Of a stretch of 64,000 bases of DNA, positions 47,143 through 58,067 are shown piece after piece. A model generated the notes under the pieces. It saw nothing but the letters and a program-made list of their open reading frames with translations. It did not search any database and was not told the DNA's origin. Each line of letters starts with the position of its first letter. Within the stretch, counting starts at the first letter, position 1. Origin of the DNA: Pascua guehoae (lineage: Eukaryota; Basidiomycota; Tremellomycetes; Trichosporonales; Trichosporonaceae); NCBI GenBank assembly GCA_001600415.1, contig BCJX01000018.1, positions 176,310 through 240,309 on the forward strand, read 5' to 3'. Made by a program: the position numbers and the translations under genes.

Positions 47143-47602
47143 ACTATCCTGGACATCTGACGGGAAGGAGAGGAGACGAGGGGATGCCGCATGGGTGTAC
47201 TAGATAGATGTCCATGTTAGACGCTGCACAGTTCCCATGAAGGCGACAGTGACACTGGGCGGTTCTCGATGCGCATACACCTCGACTTGGCGTTTCTCAA
47301 TGCATATCCACCCGACTTGGCGTTTCGACGACGCACATACATCTCGGCTTACGATCACGTCACTGTCTGTGGCATATACATATCAACTCAACTACGATGC
47401 AAGGTGCAATGGCGTGTACCTGACGATACTATTGGGTTGTTCCTGTTGTTCCCGTTGTTCTCGACTCTGGGTGGGTGAAGCGCAGGCTTTGGAGCCAACG
47501 TGTTGTTGGGTCTGGCACTGGAATGGAGACTGCAACAAACATCAGGCAAACACCCCTGCACAACCGCCGACTCCTACCCCCCAGTCACGTCCCCGGGCCA
47601 GC
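47143..47602. other. Convergent 3' region of MSD1 and PEX5 with a short tandem repeat
   Basis: No gene. A 31-bp unit starting GCGCATACAC at 47271 is repeated about 2.5 times to about 47347, with the shared core GACTTGGCGTTTC in the first two units. Confidence 0.6.
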
Positions 47603-50474
47603 CTAGAACTCAAAGCCGGCCTGGCGGAACACGTGCAGGTCGGTGCCCGGGCGCGCCGACTCTGCGAGGTCGGGCATGTCGAGCGCAATGAGCGCGCGGC
47701 GGAGCGTCGCCCACAGGCTGTAGGCCTCGGGTGCCGAGCCGCCGCCGTTGGTCGGCTGGAGCGCGAGCGCGGCGAGGACTGGCGTCAGCGGGGAACGAGC
47801 TGGGTTGCTGGGAGAGAGTTGCGGGGTAGGATAGGACGGGGGTAGGATAGGACAGCTAGAAGAGCGGAAGGAAAGGGTCGGCTGGGGCGGCCAGGTTTGA
47901 AAATAGCTCTGGGATGCTTGCAGGCCATAACGTGACTGCGGGGCAATGTTTCTTTGCAGATTCACGCATTCCCAACCGTCTTACACAGTCATGACCACCG
48001 CGCTTTCCCGCAACTCTTGCACCTCGCCTCCTGACCTCGTCATCCATGATACTCACAGTGCTCGGCGGCCTCGCGGTGCACGCCAATGTTGAGGCACGCG
48101 ACGCCGAGGTTTGCAATCGCGCGAGTAAACGTGGGCTTGATCTCGAGCGCGCGGCGGTACGCGTCGACGGCCTCTTCCGGGTCGCCGCCGTTGGCGAGCG
48201 TCGCGCCGAGACGGTTCCAGAGGAGGTAGTCCTGCGAGTCAGCACGCTGCAACGTTTCGGCTGTGTCTGGTCGAGTGCGTTGCACATGTAATGGCGAGGC
48301 AAGGTTCAGTCGTGCCCTCCAGCATCCTCCTACGCGGCCACTTGCAGGAAAGGCGAGCCACGAGCCGCGCCACAACTCATGGGTCGCAAGTCCACATGCA
48401 CTCTACTCCCGGCAAGCCCACAAGCCCACATACACCCCACTCCCTTCACAACTCACATCTGGACGCTCGCCGAGCGCGGCCACCCAGCACGAACGCGCCT
48501 CGCCAAACTCGCCCTGCATGTAGTAGAGGGTACCAAGGCCGACCTGGACGTCGGGGTCGACGACGCCTTGGGACGCATACTGTGCGCGCGCGAGCGAGAG
48601 GTACTGCTCGGTCATGCGCTGGTGGAGTGCCCAGGGGTTGTCCGACTTGATAAACTCGGAGCGGTTGGGTGCGATGCCAGCCTGCTCGGGGTGGAGGTCG
48701 GTGAGGAGCTGGTGCAGGGTCGTGAGGGCCGCGAGGTCGAGCGACTCGTTGACGTATGAAATGGCGAGGTTCTGGGGTCAGCCGTGTGCCAAGTGTGTCA
48801 CGTTCAACTCACCGTAAGGAGCTCGCCCTCGACGCGCTTGGACAATGGGTCGTCCGTGAGGCTCTTGCGGCCCTGCTCGAATGCGGCGAGCGCCTTGTCC
48901 TCCATCTCGTTTTCGGCCTGGGTGCGGCCGAGGATCGACCAGGCGAGTGCGCGCGAAATGCCGAGAATCTGCAGGTCCTGGTCGGTCGCGCGGCGGATAA
49001 AGCTCTCGAGCATCAGTGCGCCGTCCGAGAGCGAGCCGCCCGAGGCCAGTAGGCGCTGCGCTTCGGGCCAGAGGGCCGTCGGCGCCTGTTGGTCGAAACG
49101 GTTCGGGTTGGCAAACACATAGTCGACCTGCTGCGGGAGGCCGTTTTCCTGCAGACCGCTCGCGCCCTCGAGCCCGCTGCCGGTGCCAAACTCAAACTGG
49201 TCGTCGAGGCTTGTCTGGCCAATGTCTGGGCGCTTGAGGTTTTCCTCGAGAATGTCAAACACGTCGTCCTCGCCCTCGACAAACTGCCGTCAGTGCGTGT
49301 ACACGTCGAGATGGGTTACAGTACGGCGTTGCCGCGCAACTCTGGTTATTGAGCCGGACAAGCCGGACCCGCTCGTCTCTTCATGGCCGGAAAGGCAACA
49401 TTACCGAGCTTGGGAACAAAAGTTGCCAGCCGGTACACTGTCCTCGGCACGCAATGTCGCCACTCACCTGCGAAAACTCCTTTTCCCACTCGGCAAGGGC
49501 GTTTAGCCTCTCTGCCTCTGGCTTGAGGCTCTCCCACACGGCGTCGAGCTCGCCGGTAAAGTCCCTCTCCTCTTCGGGCTTGACCTCTGGCTCCTTTGCG
49601 ACGACCTCTGGCTCGGTCTTTTCCTCCTGCTTTTCCTCGGTCACGGCATTCTGGGCGCGCGCGTCCGCCAGGGCCGACTCGAACGCGGCCTCCATCTCGG
49701 CGTGGTGTGCGGGCATCTGCGGCTGGGCCATTTGCTGCGGTTGCGAGTACATTGGCTGCAGGCGCGGCTGGTACGTCTGGAGGCCGCCGCCAAACGGCGA
49801 CGACGGGTAGCCGCCGCCCATCATGGACTGGTAGGGGGCGGGCGAGTGCTGCTGCTGCGGGGTAACCTCGCGCGCCTTGCCTTTGCCCTGGGTGAACGAG
49901 TCGACCCACGCGCCGCCAAACGTGCCCGCGGGGGCGAGCTGGTGCTGCGGCTGGGGCTGGTGGAACGCTGGCCCCGCCGCCGTCGAGGGAAAGTGCTGGT
50001 TAAAGTCGACGGGAGCTGGGCGCTGCATAGGCTGCATCGGCAGGCTCACGGGCCCCGGGGAACTGAGCGCCGCACTCAGTTGAGACAGGTTGAAGGGGTG
50101 GGCGTGGCCGGCGTGCGCTGGTGCATGTGCTGGCCCCGCCTGCATGGGGCGGAACGCTGACGACGAGCTCGACGACCCAGGTGTCCCGACGCGGTCCTAC
50201 ATGTCAGTGGCGTGTTTCGTCGCTGTTGGTCTAGTCGGTGTGCAAGTTGGTGGAGCCGACGGGGTGAGGTGACCAAGATGATGGGACATGGTCATGGCTA
50301 TGCCTCGCGTAAAGCTCGGGTCGGCATCACCCGGTAATGATGCTCGGCTCCAACAATCACCACGCCTCGCAGACTCACATGGAAGAGCGAGTTGTCGACG
50401 CCTTCGCGCTTCATGACCGAGTTGAGCGGGTTTGAGCTCGCCGAGCAGTCGGCGCCGTTCAAGAGGGACTGCAT
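47603..50474 (-). CDS. PEX5: Peroxisomal targeting signal 1 receptor Pex5
   Basis: Cycling receptor that binds C-terminal SKL-type signals and delivers cargo to the peroxisomal docking complex. Exons 50474-50379, 50196-49468, 49283-48813, 48771-48457, 48231-48057 and 47778-47603 join in frame to 653 residues. The N-terminus has the conserved Cys used for recycling ([17 protein letters not shown], Cys10). The disordered N-terminal half carries WxxxF/Y Pex14-binding motifs ([17 protein letters not shown]) and Gln/Pro-rich spacers. The TPR half begins about residue 330. Recognisable blocks are [58 protein letters not shown] and [20 protein letters not shown], then EHFLAAL. The TPR 6-7 region is split by a 278-nt intron, long for this window. 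Length and layout are standard for fungal Pex5. Confidence 0.96.
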
Positions 50475-50526
50475 GGTGGCCGTGTGTCTTGCGGTGGTGT
50501 AATGTAGAGGTGATTAAGGAACGATG

Positions 50527-51008
50527 TTAGATGCCGAGGTGGGTGAGCAGTTGATATGTGGAGAAGGCGATGAGCGATGAGCGATGAGCGATGGATGGAT
50601 GGGATGGATGTGGATGGATGAATCGAGTTGCTGATGCAGCGAGTGGTGTGTCAAGGGGTTGGTGGTTGCATCGGCAAACGGCAGAGCCGGGCTCGTGCTC
50701 TGCAGACTCTCTCAGGGCACCCAAAGAGAAAATCGGGAACCACGCCACGCCACCGCTGCCCAGTAACCCAGCAGACACCCAGACCTGTGGGGCGTACGCT
50801 GCTTTGCCGCCCGCGGGGTCCGCGGGGTGAGGCTAAAGTGCGGGGGCAAATCGTCTTCCACCAACCTACCACAATGCGGGGGTGGCGATTTCACCATTCA
50901 CGGACATGACCGATACATCCTCGGCGTCGTCTCGGCGAGCGTCCGTTTGCCGCCGGTGACTGGCGGGTGGGCACTCACCTTGTAGCGGCTCTTAAGACGG
51001 TGGGCCAT
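50527..51008 (-). CDS. Small membrane protein, unknown function (tentative)
   Basis: Exon 1 at 51008-50979 reads MAHRLKSRYK and ends in a perfect GTGAGT donor. An acceptor (CTTTAG) at 50833 opens exon 2 in the same phase, running to the stop at 50527. The product would be 111 residues with a basic start, PHPADPAGGKAAYAPQ, then a hydrophobic stretch VWVSAGLLGSGGVAWFPIF. The first 60 residues look like a small mitochondrial or ER membrane protein; the last 45 (His/Pro/Ser-rich) look less real, so the true end may lie at another splice site. The stop is only 53 bp from the PEX5 ATG on the same strand. I recognise no family. Confidence 0.42.
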
Positions 51009-51962
51009 TCTCCTGTGCCGGCCCCCATCAAACCTGCTACACGCGCAGAGAATCTAACGCAGCTTACGAATCAGCGGGGGATGTTTACCTTGTCCTGCCA
51101 ACACTCACCTACAGATGTGTTGAGAAAGCAGTCAGATTGTCACTGAACTGGTGCAAGGGACTGAAGCTGGGCTCTGACATACGACTGAGGCTGGGCTCTG
51201 ACATTCACGAGGTCGACCCAATGGTACAGAAATGGCCACGCTTCTGACTGACAAGGCACTTACTGCTGTTCTATCCGGGATGTGCTGCTGGTGGTCCCGA
51301 AGAGGCAGAGTAGTGAGTGCTCCCAAGTTCCACCAGGCAACCTCATAGCCTCCGGCACGCGGTCGGACATGAACTCCGTCGGCTGTCCGGTGATGACTGG
51401 CTGTCGGGTGGCGACTGCGACCCGGAGATCCAGAGCGCACCTTATTTCACGAACGGGGACCTGAACCAGAGATCTAAGACCCGTCTTCGTGTCAACGGGG
51501 CCTCGCAACGTCGAGAGGGGCTCAGCAACTGTACAAGCTCCAGGTGTGTCCGCAAAGTCATGACACTACCACATTGCTCCGGTACGCACGGTGCGTATAC
51601 CGGGAGGCGCGCAGGAAGTGTGGGGTACAGCAGGCAGTAACATCAGTGTGTCCACTTGCCATGCATTGGTCTAGAGGGTGTCCATGCGCAATTAGGCCGA
51701 GCTCAAAGTGGCACTCTCGCTTTCCGGATGCACCTGCACGCCACGACTTGCATACTACGTTGCCTCCACACGCGAGCTAGCTAAAATATGGAGCGTCCAT
51801 TGTGCCCTTATGTGCCAAGTGAGAACAAGAACACTGTCACTAGTTTTAGAACCTTTCCTACTGATTTCTGGGCTGCTAACCCCAATACGGGCGTCCCTAT
51901 CCGTCTGATGGCCCTCAGGGGTGGCAGGCAATTGCGACACATGAGACGCGGGCGCGATGTCC
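51009..51962. other. Intergenic region
   Basis: No supported gene. There are donor/acceptor-like sites near 51110 on the minus strand that could belong to a 5'UTR exon of the small gene to the left. GC content is lower than in the neighbouring genes. Confidence 0.4.
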
Positions 51963-54368
51963 TCAGCTACTTTTCGTAGACGCAGCTGACATCGCAGAGG
52001 CACTCCCAGCGTCATCGGCCGACACAGACGCCGACGCCGATGCCGACGCCGCCCCGTCCACCGCACTACCAGACCCCTCATCAGCGACCACAACCTCAGA
52101 CTCGAACACCTCGCGCCCACAAAGCGCCCGCGCGACAAACCGCGTCCCCGCCCCCGCCAGCTTGCGCGGGATCCGCGCGCGCGTCTCAAACCCCGTCCGT
52201 TTATAGGTCCCCACACGGCGGCCCTTGCCGCCCCGGCCGCCGTCGGGGATCACGACCTCCCACGCGTCAATGTCCGTCGCGCCGTTCCAGGACATGTACG
52301 CGTCCAGATTCCCCCGCGTGCGGACGAGGGCGAGCGCGGGGCGGGTGGAGGGGTAGGCGGGGCGGGCGTGCCATTCGGCCCGGGTTAGGCGGTAGGATTG
52401 GACGTCCCCGACGCCGAATTGGGCCGACCAGAGGATTGTCCCGGGCTCCATGTCGGAGGCGGGGTCGGAGGAGTCGGAGTCGGAGTCGGAGTCGTGCTTG
52501 TTCTGGCCCTTGGACTTGCACTTGGCAGACTTGCAGTCGTCGTGGTTCCACTTGCCTGGTTTGGACTTGCACTTGTCCTTGTCCGACTTGCCCGACTTTC
52601 CCTTGTCCGACTTGCCCTTGCCCTTGCCCTTGCCCGACTTGCCATTGCCCTTGCCCTTGCCCTTGCCCGATCCCCAGCCCGCCATACCCGCGTGCTCGCT
52701 GAGGAAGGGCTTTGCGCCCCACCCAATCAGCCCCGTGCCCTCGTCGGTGAGGACCATGTTGCCCTGGGACCCGCTCACGTTGCGGTGGTACGGAAACGCC
52801 TCGTAGAGGAGCGTCGAGGTGTGGCGCTCGTGGTCGAGTCCGACGACGATGCCGCGCGACGAGTCCTTGTCATTGACGGGGACGCGGTTGGGGCCGAGCA
52901 CGGCGCCGCCGTTGTCGAACAGGCTGCGGTTAGATACAGTGCGAGAGACGGCGGAGGGGGTGCAGGTACGCGCCGAGTTCAAGTGAGCGGGGTCCCTTGT
53001 GTACCGGTACTCTTGTTTTCACTTTTACTTTGATACAGGTCCGCTTTGACCCGCATCCGGGACTCGGCAGCCGTCCTCCACACCAACGTCCTCGACACCG
53101 ACATCCTCGACACCCACCTAATCGTGCTATTCTCGTGGAAGCGCGCAAAGTGCTGCCACTCAAACGCGACGCCGTCGCCGAGCTCGATCGTGGACTTCTT
53201 CCCACCCAGGGTCCAGATGATCGACCCGTCCTCCCCCGAGACATAGTAGACGGCATGGCAGTGGCGCGACGACAGGAGATAGTTGCCGTGCTCGTCCTTG
53301 TCGACCGAGTTGATGTGCTGTGTGTGAGCTGCGGCACAATTCGTGCCAAGGGAGTTTCCATTCCAAGAGAGTTTCCATCCCAAGCGAGTGTTCCATCCCA
53401 AGGGCTGGAGTTACGCACAAAGTAATCCCACGCGAGCGTCGGCGTCGTGCTCGTCTGCTGCGGCGACGCATAGCACTCGTGCGGGTCGACATGGTCGAGC
53501 GAGCGCCACGTAAACAGCGCTTTTCCCGTGGCAATGTCGATTTCCTGCGCGTAGCAGAGCATGATGGTGTCGGACGAGTTGCCCTCGGGGACACCCCAGG
53601 GCGTCACGTCGTACGGCTCGGTCGCGTAGACTGAGATGAGCGCCGTGCCCTCGGGCGTGATTGTGAACTGGTGTGTGTCAGGGTGAGTTGAGCGAGGGGG
53701 TAGTGCCGGGTAGGGGGTGGACGTACCTCGTGAAAGTCGACGCCGGCGTTGGGGATCGTCGACGAGCTGTGTGTCAGTTTCCGCAGTACCCCGCCGCGAA
53801 ACTAGCTCGAAACGCTCGAAACGCTCGAAACGCTCGAGCTCGACACTCTCGAGCACCTCAACCTAGGTCACGCCCAACGCACATATTCGCAATCACCGCA
53901 TAGCTGCTATCAAGCAGCAGCCCGTGCCCATTCCCATACCCGCCGGGACTAAACTGCCCGTCCCAGAGCGCAATGACCGTTTCGCCCTGGTAGACGACGG
54001 GCGTAAACGTCATGGCCTGGCCGTAGCCGTAGAGCGTGCCGTCCCAGATGAGCTCGCCGAAGGGGTCAAAGATGTAGGGGCCTGGTTTGGCCACGTCGCC
54101 GCCCCAGGGCGCGAAGAAGAGGGCGTCCGAGGAGCGCTTGTCGCGTTTGGGGAGGACGTTGAAGTTGAATAGGACGCTGGGGTTAGGGCCGGGGGGCGCT
54201 GGGGAAGAGGACCGGGAGGGGACCTGGGGAAGGGGGGACTCACGGAGTCGAGTTGGACGAGTGGAACGTCTGCACCGGGCTGGGTCCCAGCGCACCACTC
54301 TCGTACTCGTCCGACGCGGTCAGGTAGACGGCCGCGACGGGGAGGGCAGCGAGGAGGAGGCTCAGCAT
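51963..54368 (-). CDS. Secreted arylsulfotransferase-family (ASST-like) protein
   Basis: Exons 54368-54244, 54176-53883, 53766-53727, 53667-53419, 53317-53118 and 52923-51963 join in frame to 622 residues. It has a clear signal peptide (MLSLLLAALPVAAVYLTASD). The fungal ASST-like beta-propeller is recognised from: GYGNGHGLLLDSSYAV, NAGVDFHEFTITPEGTALIS, AQEIDIATGKALFTWRSLDH, WDYFHINSVDKDEHGNYLLS, GEDGSIIWTLGGKKS and TISLFDNGGA. Bacterial ASST transfers sulfate from phenolic donors; whether fungal relatives do so is unknown. Oddity: between GWGAKPFLSEH and EPGTILWSAQ lies a ~70-residue insert, first Gly/Lys/Ser repeats (GKGKGKGNGKSGKGKGKG), then Asp/Ser repeats. The C-terminal third is a separate Ig/beta-like region with an Ala/Ser-rich end. 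Exon 3 is a 40-nt micro-exon. Confidence 0.85.
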
Positions 54369-55327
54369 GTTGGCTGTGGTGCAAGCGGGTTGGAATGGGG
54401 CGCACCACAATACGTGGGAGACTCTTTATGTACACAAACGTCATGCCAACTGCCAACCCCCAACCCCTATCCCAACTGCCAAGCCAACGTCCAAGAACGC
54501 CTGGGCCTTGGTACATACCCTTCCGCACATGACCATTGCCCAAGAACTCGTCTGACCACTCCACATGACCATGCAGAATAAACATGAAACAAGCCTCGCC
54601 TCGGCCCGCACTTGGCCGCAGGCTCGTTTCGGCCTTGGGTCCCTGAAATGGCAAAAGTATAAAGTTAATCATGACGGCAACCTTCCATGATGGCCATGTC
54701 GGCATCGGCATGCTTGGCCTTTTGCGGCCGGAGATGCCCGCGGCGACATTGTTCGGGCCCTGCATCTGGAGGTGTGTAGCCGCGGCTGGGAGGGTGTGAA
54801 CTGTTGTACGGCGTGTGTTCGGGAGGGATGACGAGGTGCTGCTGGGGTGGTGAGGTGTGTCTGGTAATTTTGGGTTCAAGCCCATCTTTGACTGGTGGTG
54901 GTTGCCGCCATTGAGGGGCGAGATGGGATACTTCCATACGTGGCGGCCGGAGTGTAGAGCTGTAATGCTTGGGAGTGCTCCACAGCCCTCAGCCACTGTT
55001 GGTTGGTCAATGTGGTGGGCGACCTCATTTGAGCCACTGTATGAAACGGACAAGCCAGCCATGTGCCTATCTGTGAAACACCATTGGGCTGAAACATGAG
55101 CGTGGCTCCAACGTTCTTGATGTGCCAAACGCAATATCAGCGTCCCTAGTCCCAAGTTCCCGAATCACAACGTAGACTGCTACTGCCCAAACTCCATCGG
55201 CCACGGGTTTGAGTCCTCTCTGTGGGCGTCATCAGCTTCATATAACCCAACAAAAATACATCTCTGCTCCTAATAGCACTTGCTTCAGCTCATCCGTGGG
55301 TGTTCCTCGTGCTTTGTCAAGTTAGGA
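54369..55327. other. Intergenic region
   Basis: Promoter of the ASST-like gene and 3' flank of double-BTB gene C. A long minus frame (55155-54010) overlaps ASST exons 1-2 in another frame and has no motif. No gene called. Confidence 0.45.
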
Positions 55328-57460
55328 CTATACCAACGAGTGGGGAACTGAGAAAGAGACTAACGGGGACATCGCCTTCGAGTCACGGCTTGATGTGACG
55401 GCAACTTTATGGCCACTGTTTGCAACTTTGATCCACTTGTTGAACTTGGAAGGAATATCTTTCGGCGCGTCACTGTTGAGCCACGCTCGCCCATGAGCCC
55501 AGAGGTAATTTGTCGGGATGGACTTCCAATACCGCACATAGTAGCGGTAAGGATTGGGAGGGTGAGCCTTCAGAGCCTCTTGAATAGTCTTCTGGTCGTG
55601 AACTATTGCCCCAGCGACGAAGGCGGCGATTGACGATACCTCCCCCTCTCGAACCAGCTCCCGGATATGCAGGAGGAATACGAACAGATCAGCAGTACAG
55701 TCGAACTTGTGAAGGAAATTGGCTAGGGCGACCAGGTCATACCCCCAATGCCCGTAGCGTAGACTTGAAACTCCGCCTGTTTGAACGAGCTCCAAGAATC
55801 GTCGAAGGGTAACAGCCGTCTCGATGTCGGGATCGGTGAACGTGAGAGATTGTTCCGAATTGAGCCCACGGCTGTCACGGAAGAACCCGCTTCAAAGTTA
55901 GCTTCTGACTTTGCACATCATAGGGGAGTGAAGACGAGAGGACTTACCTTCGCGAAAAGAGGTCAAACGAGTTGACGCGGAAGCGGACATTGTCGACAGT
56001 GATCAGTTCGAAATCACCATTGGTCCAGATCGCATCGTCAACGATTAAAGTCGGCTCGTTATCGCGACCAGAGGCGTCGTTCGAGGTGTCGTCCGCTTTA
56101 TCCACTGGATCGACCCCACTGTCCTTCAAGGGAAGCAGTTCTTCCAGCTTGGTCATGAATCGCTCGGCAAGGCCCAGCGTTGTCCTCGGTTTAGGCCAGA
56201 CAGTCGAAGTACGTAAATCACTTCGCTACGCATAGTGTACCACAAGTCGAGGGGCCAATGGAACGGGTTAAAGACTGGCGCGCCTGGGGTCGCCCCAACG
56301 TGGTATTCGCTAGAGGTACCATTACTCGTGTCGGTGGTCGTGTTGGTACTCGTGTCGTTTTGACTCGGCCACGTTGATTCCTTCTGCTCGAGTGCATACC
56401 TCAGTGTGGCGCGGTCGAGCGTCATAGCCCCAACCACAAAAGCCGTAATGGGCTCAATCACGCCGACACGCAGGGCCTCACGTACGAGAACGAGCGCCTG
56501 CCTGAGAAGTAGCCTGCACTTGTGCGTTTTGAGAAAGTGCACGAGGCAGTAGAGGTCCTCCGGAGCGGTAATCGCGAGTTGGAACTCGGTGGCAAGGTGC
56601 AGGAATTGACGAACGGTTTTGGCCCGGTTGTGCTTGTCCTCATCCAGGGTAACGACGCCAGGGACTTGGATCGGGGCGTCGAGTTGAGCACGGACAAGAG
56701 GCCTGTTGTCAGTCAAGCAAGGGATCAGATGTAAGCAAGGGAGAGTGAGTACGCACCAGAGTCCAATGATTTTGTAGGACGGGATGCGGAAACGCACGCC
56801 ATCGGACGAGATCACGGTAACGTCGCCCATGGTCCACGTGTCGTCGTCCACATAGTTGTGCTTGGCTTCCGTATGTAGCGTCGTCTCGAGCCCCTTGACA
56901 TCGTCGTTGGCACGTGATGTCGTCGCAGGGTCAGCCGCATTTTCGTTGGTCTTGGGTTCGGCAGTGTTGCTGATGGAATTGCTGATCATTTCGGCGGTAC
57001 GCTGGTCGTCGTCATTAGAGGTATGGCTGTCGTCGCTGGTGTCATTGGCGTTGGCGTTGGAGTTGGCATTGGCGTTGATGTTGACATTCATGCCATCGTT
57101 GTTTGTCGTGGGGTTGGTGTTGTCATTGGTGTTATCGTTGACGTTGGTGGGGTTGGCGTTGGTGGGGTTGGCGTTGGTGGGGTTGGCGTTGGTGTTGGTT
57201 TCGAGATTGGTGTCACCCGCCTGGGCAGCACCCCCGCCAACTCCTGCATTGTCCTCAAGGACCAAGTTTGACATCTCTCCCTCTGCCCGCGTGCCCGAGC
57301 CCGAGGGGGCCCCTGCCGTCGCGTCGATTGGTGGTTGGTCCTGGGTCGCCGAAGACGGGGAAGACGAAGCGCCCCGTGCGGTGGAAGGGGAGGGGTCAGA
57401 GGCTTCGGCTGTGGCTTCAGCGGTCTTGATAACGTCCCAGTCGGGTGGACTCTCGGACAT
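55328..57460 (-). CDS. Double BTB-like protein, paralogue C, with an apparent frameshift
   Basis: Exon 1 (57460-56757) has an Asn-rich low-complexity leader (repeated NANPT, then NVN/NAN runs) and BTB copy 1 (DDDTWTMGDVTVISSDGVRF). Exon 2 (56702 to 55948) continues with LVRAQLDAP, KTVRQFLHLATEF and a BACK-like helical part (LVHFLKTHKC). It then reaches LWYTMRSEVIYVLR, where the frame breaks near 56201-56208. Reading on in the original frame gives a stop at 56153-56155. Shifting frame gives TVWPKPRTTLGLAERFM, which aligns with paralogue A (NAWRKMRAKAGLADLFM). It then leads into BTB copy 2 (AIWTNGDFELITVDNVRFRV) and exon 3 (55889-55328), ending with IPTNYLWAHGRAW. So either one base is missing in the assembly, the gene is newly broken, or a weak 50-59-nt intron removes this part. 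Intron 1 (56703-56756) is 54 nt and stop-free. Confidence 0.7.
57147..57200 (-). repeat. 15-bp coding repeat in paralogue C (Asn-Ala-Asn-Pro-Thr)
   Basis: On the plus strand the unit GGGGTTGGCGTTGGT recurs at least three times in a row. On the coding strand it encodes repeated NANPT in the disordered leader of the first BTB copy. Confidence 0.85.
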
Positions 57461-58067
57461 GGTGGCCGTGCTCGACGGGGATGAGAACAAGCTGCAGCAA
57501 GAAGAGAGAAATTAAGGGAAAGGAAGGGAAAGAAAGGAAAGAAGGGAAAGAGAACGAACGGGGTGCGAGGTGCGAGCCAAAGGATGAGCATGATTGCGGT
57601 GTGCGAATGGTGGAGGCAACACACACCGCTTGTGGCAATCTGTGCCTGGGTGCACGGGGCGTCTTGGCTGTGCCATCACATGCAAGTGTCTCAAAGGTCG
57701 TCTACGACGAGAAATCTGGTCCCATATCCCCATGCAACAGGATGCACGCTGTTTTTGAGGATGAAGCGTACGACAATGGAGGTTCAGCGTAGCTGGGACT
57801 TGGGTCACCTTGGATATCCCCGGCTTGCGCTCCTTCCCGATAGCTGAGCGCCGAGGGCCACTCCGCTCTTTTGGCAGGCTACGTATGCATAAGGCCAAGT
57901 TCCCTTCATATGGACCGGCCGCCTCTCATCACACCTGCAATTCCTGCAATAACGTCCTTACAACTAGAAACACTGTCACCACTTCCGTAATGGGCTCTAC
58001 CGATGCGTCAGCATGCCGCAGTCCACAAGCGATGGTGCTCACTGGTTATTCACCCGTCGTAATGTTG
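57461..58067. other. Spacer between double-BTB genes C and B
   Basis: Promoter of gene C with a purine-rich AAGGGAAAG tract at 57515-57555, and the 3' flank of gene B. No gene seen. Confidence 0.5.

Noticed and set aside
54010..55155. 381-codon minus-strand frame
   Set aside because: Overlaps the signal-peptide exon and exon 2 of the ASST-like gene in another frame. The upstream part has no recognisable motif.
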